From an uncultured Vampirovibrio sp. (GTDB lineage: Bacteria > Cyanobacteriota > Vampirovibrionia > Gastranaerophilales > Gastranaerophilaceae): a stretch of 18,814 bases of DNA. The translations under genes and the position numbers were made by a program. Below the pieces are notes generated by a model that saw only the letters and a program-made list of their open reading frames with translations, was not told the DNA's origin and made no database searches. Where the stretch lies: NCBI GenBank assembly GCA_910577635.1, contig CAJTNR010000032.1, positions 1 to 18,814 of the forward strand, written 5' to 3'. Of this stretch, positions 16,333 through 18,814 are shown piece after piece (position 1 is the first letter of the stretch; every line of letters begins with the position of its first letter).

Positions 16333-17454
16333 ATGGATATCTTAATTTTAGGAAACGGTTTTGATTTAGCACATGGGTTGAATACAAAATATGTTGATTT
16401 TTTGGATTATTGTGCAAAGCAGTTTAACCCATTAGCTTATAAACCCACTGATCCATTTTTTACAAATATGTGGATTAGGCATTTTTTAAACATCCAACAA
16501 CAATTGGGTGATACTTGGATTGATTTGGAAAATGAAATTTATAATGTGGTAAAACATATTTCAAAATTACCTTTTTTAAATTCTTCAAGTTGCTATAGAA
16601 CTTTTTCCATAGATTTCAATAATATGATTTTTAATTTTTATGATTTTGATAAATATACAACCGAAGTATCTGGCGGATACGAGGCAGGAGAAAATAAATA
16701 TATAAGATACAATGAACATAATTTTATAAACTATATTATATATTTTTCGGGTTCAAAAGGTATTATTAATTTTCTGTATGATCAATTACGAGAATTTACC
16801 AAATTGTTTAATTATTATTTATTAAATGAAGTCTTAGCCCCACTGCAGAATGAGTCACAATACCAACTATTCCTAAAATCAATAGGGGTAGATAAAGGAA
16901 ATAAAGATGTGCATGTATTGAGTTTCAATTATACTGATACCTGTAAAAGACTGTATGATCAAAAATTTAACACTTATTGTGACATCAACATTAAACCTGT
17001 TTATGCACATGGGCAAGTATGCAAATCTAAAAATTGCAATTTAGTCCTTGGAACACACTCTTTTTTTAATAGTTTACCAAATGATTTAAATGAAGAAATT
17101 AATGTTGAGTTTAACATATTTAAAAAACATTACCAAAGACACCGCTATGAAACAATAGAGCCATATCAAGATTTATTGCGAAAAATTAAAAAGACTCGTT
17201 CTATTCCAATTTTTCATATTATAGGACATTCGCTCGATAGTACCGATCACAACATTTTAAAACATATTCTTCTTACTAATCCTAATTCTATAATTAATAT
17301 TTATTATCATAATAAAGAAGCTCAAGAACGATTGATGCACAAGATTAATTCTATAATTGGCGAAGAAGAAGTTATGGCAAAGGTTAGATTTATTGACCAG
17401 CATGATACAAAACGTGGAATTTTGATATCTAAAGAAAAATTACAAAATGTTTAA
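16333..17454 (+). CDS. abiH: AbiH-family abortive-infection protein
   Basis: A 373-residue protein of the AbiH family, first known from lactococcal plasmids as a phage abortive-infection factor of unknown mechanism. The family signature LGNGFDLAHGLNTKY is at 6-20. Other blocks are VLSFNYTDTCKRLY (195-208), VYAHG (223-227), LVLGTH (237-242), FHIIGHSLDSTDHNIL (294-309) and FIDQHDTKRGI near the end. The order (Gly-rich start, NYT, HG, G-x-S-x-x-D) parallels SIR2-like NAD-binding proteins, so NAD-directed toxicity is possible but unproven. It starts eight bases after the hsdS stop and should be co-transcribed with the restriction genes. No strong terminator is seen behind it. Confidence 0.88.
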   Translation: MDILILGNGFDLAHGLNTKYVDFLDYCAKQFNPLAYKPTDPFFTNMWIRHFLNIQQQLGDTWIDLENEIYNVVKHISKLPFLNSSSCYRTFSIDFNNMIFNFYDFDKYTTEVSGGYEAGENKYIRYNEHNFINYIIYFSGSKGIINFLYDQLREFTKLFNYYLLNEVLAPLQNESQYQLFLKSIGVDKGNKDVHVLSFNYTDTCKRLYDQKFNTYCDINIKPVYAHGQVCKSKNCNLVLGTHSFFNSLPNDLNEEINVEFNIFKKHYQRHRYETIEPYQDLLRKIKKTRSIPIFHIIGHSLDSTDHNILKHILLTNPNSIINIYYHNKEAQERLMHKINSIIGEEEVMAKVRFIDQHDTKRGILISKEKLQNV

Positions 17455-17532
17455 TTTGATTTATTTCAACCTTGTTTGGCAAATATTTTAATAAAAACAA
17501 CCAAAATTGAAAAATAAGTTACGTTTAAATTT

Positions 17533-17560
17533 TGTTCAAATACTGTTCACAAGATGTTCA
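17533..17560. repeat. Three TGTTCA boxes at 11-bp spacing
   Basis: TGTTCA occurs at 17533, 17544 and 17555, so the boxes lie on one face of the helix. They sit in the 203-base gap between abiH and the small gene pair, about 45 bases ahead of the likely promoter of the latter. A regulator binding as tandem units would fit. The six-base core in AT-rich DNA also allows chance. Confidence 0.4.
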
Positions 17561-17603
17561 AAAAATATTTGTGTCGGAATGATACGATTTGAGACTCACA
17601 TAG

Positions 17604-17632
17604 TTGATGTTTCTTATCAAAAGAGTGATAAA
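17604..17632 (+). promoter_or_regulatory. Promoter of the small gene pair with overlapping palindrome
   Basis: TTGATG (17604-17609) and GATAAA (17627-17632) are 17 bases apart. The interrupted palindrome TTATCA-N6-TGATAA (17614-17631) covers the spacer and -10, so a repressor bound there would block transcription. The ribosome site AGGAG follows near 17646. Confidence 0.5.
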
Positions 17633-17657
17633 TTGTGTAGCTTAAAAGGAGCACAAT

Positions 17658-17864
17658 ATGGCTGAAAAATTAGACTTATTATTCGGTACAAAGATTTTAA
17701 ACCGCCAAACAAATGAAATAGGATTGCTAATCAAAACTTGGAGAAACGAATTTGCAGATGGAAGCATTTGGTTTACAACCTGCGTTGATAAAAAAGGAAA
17801 ACGCTATCATATCAAACTTGACGAAATTGTGCCAATGGAGGAAGTTAATGGTTCTGAAGAATAA
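17658..17864 (+). CDS. Small protein of unknown function (68 aa)
   Basis: A well-supported small gene: ATG with AGGAG seven bases upstream, behind a promoter-like site and palindrome. I do not recognise the family. The sequence reads as a small beta-rich domain (LFGTKILNRQTNEIGLLIKT, then IWFTTCVDKKGKRYHIKLDE), with an acidic tail. It has no signal peptide or membrane segment. It overlaps the next gene by 17 bases and is probably co-translated with it. Proteins of this kind beside restriction operons may be regulators or remnants of a mobile element; nothing here decides which. Confidence 0.7.
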   Translation: MAEKLDLLFGTKILNRQTNEIGLLIKTWRNEFADGSIWFTTCVDKKGKRYHIKLDEIVPMEEVNGSEE

Positions 17865-18081
17865 ACTTACTCGCGAAACTTTAGAAATAACTTATCCAGA
17901 ATTTAGAAAAAGATTTGCTAAAGAAATTCAAGACACTTTTGAAAGTTATCGAAAAACTCAGTTAAACAAATGCTCATATAACTTCAAAGACGATAGCTCA
18001 ATGGAATTTAATTTTTACTTTGAATTACATTGGAATTTTAACCACTTTGGAAATTCTAATTGGTATATTGAAAGAATGTAG
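17848..18081 (+). CDS. Small protein of unknown function (77 aa), coupled to the gene before it
   Basis: Start at the ATG at 17848, which has an excellent ribosome site GGAGG (17837-17841) six bases upstream, inside the preceding gene. The frame is open further upstream to 17752, but that part only shadows the preceding gene. The product begins MVLKNKLTRETLEITYPEFR and is charged, with an aromatic-rich end (FNFYFELHWNFNHFGNSNWY). No family was recognised. The overlap of 17 bases with the 68-aa gene indicates a two-gene operon. Confidence 0.6.
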   Translation: MVLKNKLTRETLEITYPEFRKRFAKEIQDTFESYRKTQLNKCSYNFKDDSSMEFNFYFELHWNFNHFGNSNWYIERM

Positions 18082-18140
18082 GTTTCGAATATTTATTAAA
18101 CATAACTTAAACAGTCTTTAAACACCTTTTAAAAACTCTT

Positions 18141-18557
18141 TTAATCAACCTTTTGTTTAGCTGCATTTTCATTTAGTCGTTTACCTAACTCAAAAAAGTC
18201 CTTGATAACATCCACAGGTATTCCTTTTTCTATATCATCATACAACTCTTTAGCTTTATAAGCAGACGGACTATTTAGAAAGTCGGTCATTTTTATTCCT
18301 AATTCAATATCTTCAACATTGGGGATAGAAGTAAAGAGTCTAATTCTTAATACTTCCGGTAACTCATAATTATTCATACTATAGAATTTTAGAACTACAA
18401 GCCATCCGAACTTAATTGGATACTTATCTAATAGTTTCATATCCTCTTTTGTTAAACCACAACGTCGAAGCATCTCAACTATTTTAGAAGCAAGTTTGTT
18501 GGAAATACCAAATAAAGTTATGTGTTGTATTAAAATTTTAATATTACGTTCGTTCAT
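18141..18557 (-). CDS. Protein of unknown function (138 aa)
   Basis: An open frame with a good ribosome site (AAGGA five bases before the ATG) and no overlap with a better gene. The product is helical and charged, with no signal peptide or membrane segment. The stretch LASKIVEMLRRCGLTKEDMKLLDKY (about residues 22-46) could be a helical DNA-binding or protein-binding fold, but I cannot assign a family. It converges with the small plus-strand pair. Its promoter region carries a palindrome (18574-18593), so it may be regulated or autoregulated. Confidence 0.65.
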   Translation of the reverse strand: MNERNIKILIQHITLFGISNKLASKIVEMLRRCGLTKEDMKLLDKYPIKFGWLVVLKFYSMNNYELPEVLRIRLFTSIPNVEDIELGIKMTDFLNSPSAYKAKELYDDIEKGIPVDVIKDFFELGKRLNENAAKQKVD

Positions 18558-18573
18558 AAAAGTCCTTTTCTGT

Positions 18574-18620
18574 AAGTCAACTAAATATGACTTATCACTA
18601 ATATTTTGCTAACCAGTCAA
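18574..18620 (-). promoter_or_regulatory. Promoter and palindromic operator of the 138-aa gene
   Basis: On the minus strand TTGACT (18620-18615) precedes GATAAG (18596-18591) at 18 bases. The palindrome AAGTCA-N8-TGACTT (18574-18593) lies at the -10 and start site. AGTCAACT is repeated at 18575-18582 and 18615-18622. Together these look like a repressor site, but the -10 is only a moderate match. Confidence 0.4.
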
Positions 18621-18643
18621 CTCAAACAGAAAGGTCTGTTGAG
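18621..18643. repeat. Small hairpin upstream of the 138-aa gene
   Basis: CTCAAACAGA (18621-18630) pairs with TCTGTTGAG (18635-18643) around an AAGG loop, with one bulged A. No T-run follows on either strand, so it is not a terminator. It sits directly beside the -35 TTGACT and may belong to the control region. Confidence 0.35.
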
Positions 18644-18645
18644 GA

Positions 18646-18676
18646 AAATAAAAAATCCAGGAAAATGTCATGGATT
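18646..18676 (-). terminator. Rho-independent terminator of the right-edge gene
   Basis: On the minus strand AATCCA (18676-18671) pairs with TGGATT (18659-18654), with two further pairs inside, followed by a T-rich run (A-rich 18646-18655 on the plus strand). It lies about 85 bases past the stop codon at 18760. The stem is modest. Confidence 0.5.
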
Positions 18677-18759
18677 ATAGTTCTTATTATAACATATATT
18701 TGAAATTTTTTTCTATCAAAATTCCGGACTTTGGTATATTATTTAGAAAAAATGTAAGC

Positions 18760-18814
18760 TTACTCCATCCCTAAAACTTCTCGCTCGATTTCGCGGACTT
18801 GTTCGGGAGTTAGG
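18760..18814 (-). CDS. C-terminal end of an unidentified protein, cut by the window edge
   Basis: The minus strand reads LTPEQVREIEREVLGME and then TAA at 18760-18762. The codon use is richer in GC than the island, and the sequence looks like a real charged helix. Only 17 residues are available, so no family can be given. A terminator-like hairpin lies downstream at 18646-18676, supporting a true gene end. It may mark the resumption of the non-island background. Confidence 0.55.
   Translation of the reverse strand, partial: LTPEQVREIEREVLGME

Noticed and set aside
18080..18095. GGTTTCGAAT, similar to the T-loop of a tRNA
   Set aside because: It has an extra T, and there is no acceptor stem, anticodon arm or CCA in the surrounding bases.

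Overview
The window is an AT-rich bacterial defence island. Hand-counted 60-base blocks inside hsdR are about 25% GC. It uses the standard genetic code (TGA occurs as a stop) and Shine-Dalgarno sites such as AGGAG and GGAGG. The host cannot be named from the sequence. A low-GC anaerobe (Bacillota, Melainabacteria/Gastranaerophilales or Elusimicrobia-like) would fit, but this is inference. The first 60 bases, the integrase remnant and the last 50 bases are visibly richer in GC than the defence genes, so the defence genes look like accessory DNA set in a different background.

Layout from left to right: (1) a large minus-strand STAND-type NTPase of about 1240 aa with a degenerate nuclease-like N-terminus, bracketed by a diverged direct repeat of about 84 bp; (2) an intergenic region (4003-4391) with helically phased TTGCACT / AGTGCAA boxes, a 12-bp direct repeat and a terminator for the next gene; (3) a minus-strand hipB-hipA toxin-antitoxin pair with two palindromic operators over its promoter; (4) a plus-strand tyrosine-recombinase gene broken by one extra A in an A7 run; (5) a minus-strand Hachiman system, hamA-hamB, in which hamA is broken by one extra A in an A9 run; (6) a divergent plus-strand operon hsdR-hsdM-hsdS-abiH, in which the specificity subunit is fused to an ImmA/IrrE-type zinc metallopeptidase; (7) two small coupled plus-strand genes of unknown function; (8) a minus-strand 138-aa gene of unknown function; and (9) the last 17 codons of a minus-strand gene with its terminator.

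Working together: hsdR, hsdM and hsdS encode a complete type I restriction-modification enzyme. AbiH, transcribed with them, would be a second-line abortive-infection effector. HamA/HamB form a nuclease-helicase complex that responds to damaged or aberrant DNA. The STAND protein is probably a recognition-and-kill NTPase. HipBA may add a growth-arrest layer.

The most unusual item is the HsdS-ImmA fusion, which physically links target recognition to a regulatory protease domain. The two single-A insertions in homopolymers may be sequencing errors, true decay, or slippage/phase-variation switches. The sequence alone cannot decide between these.
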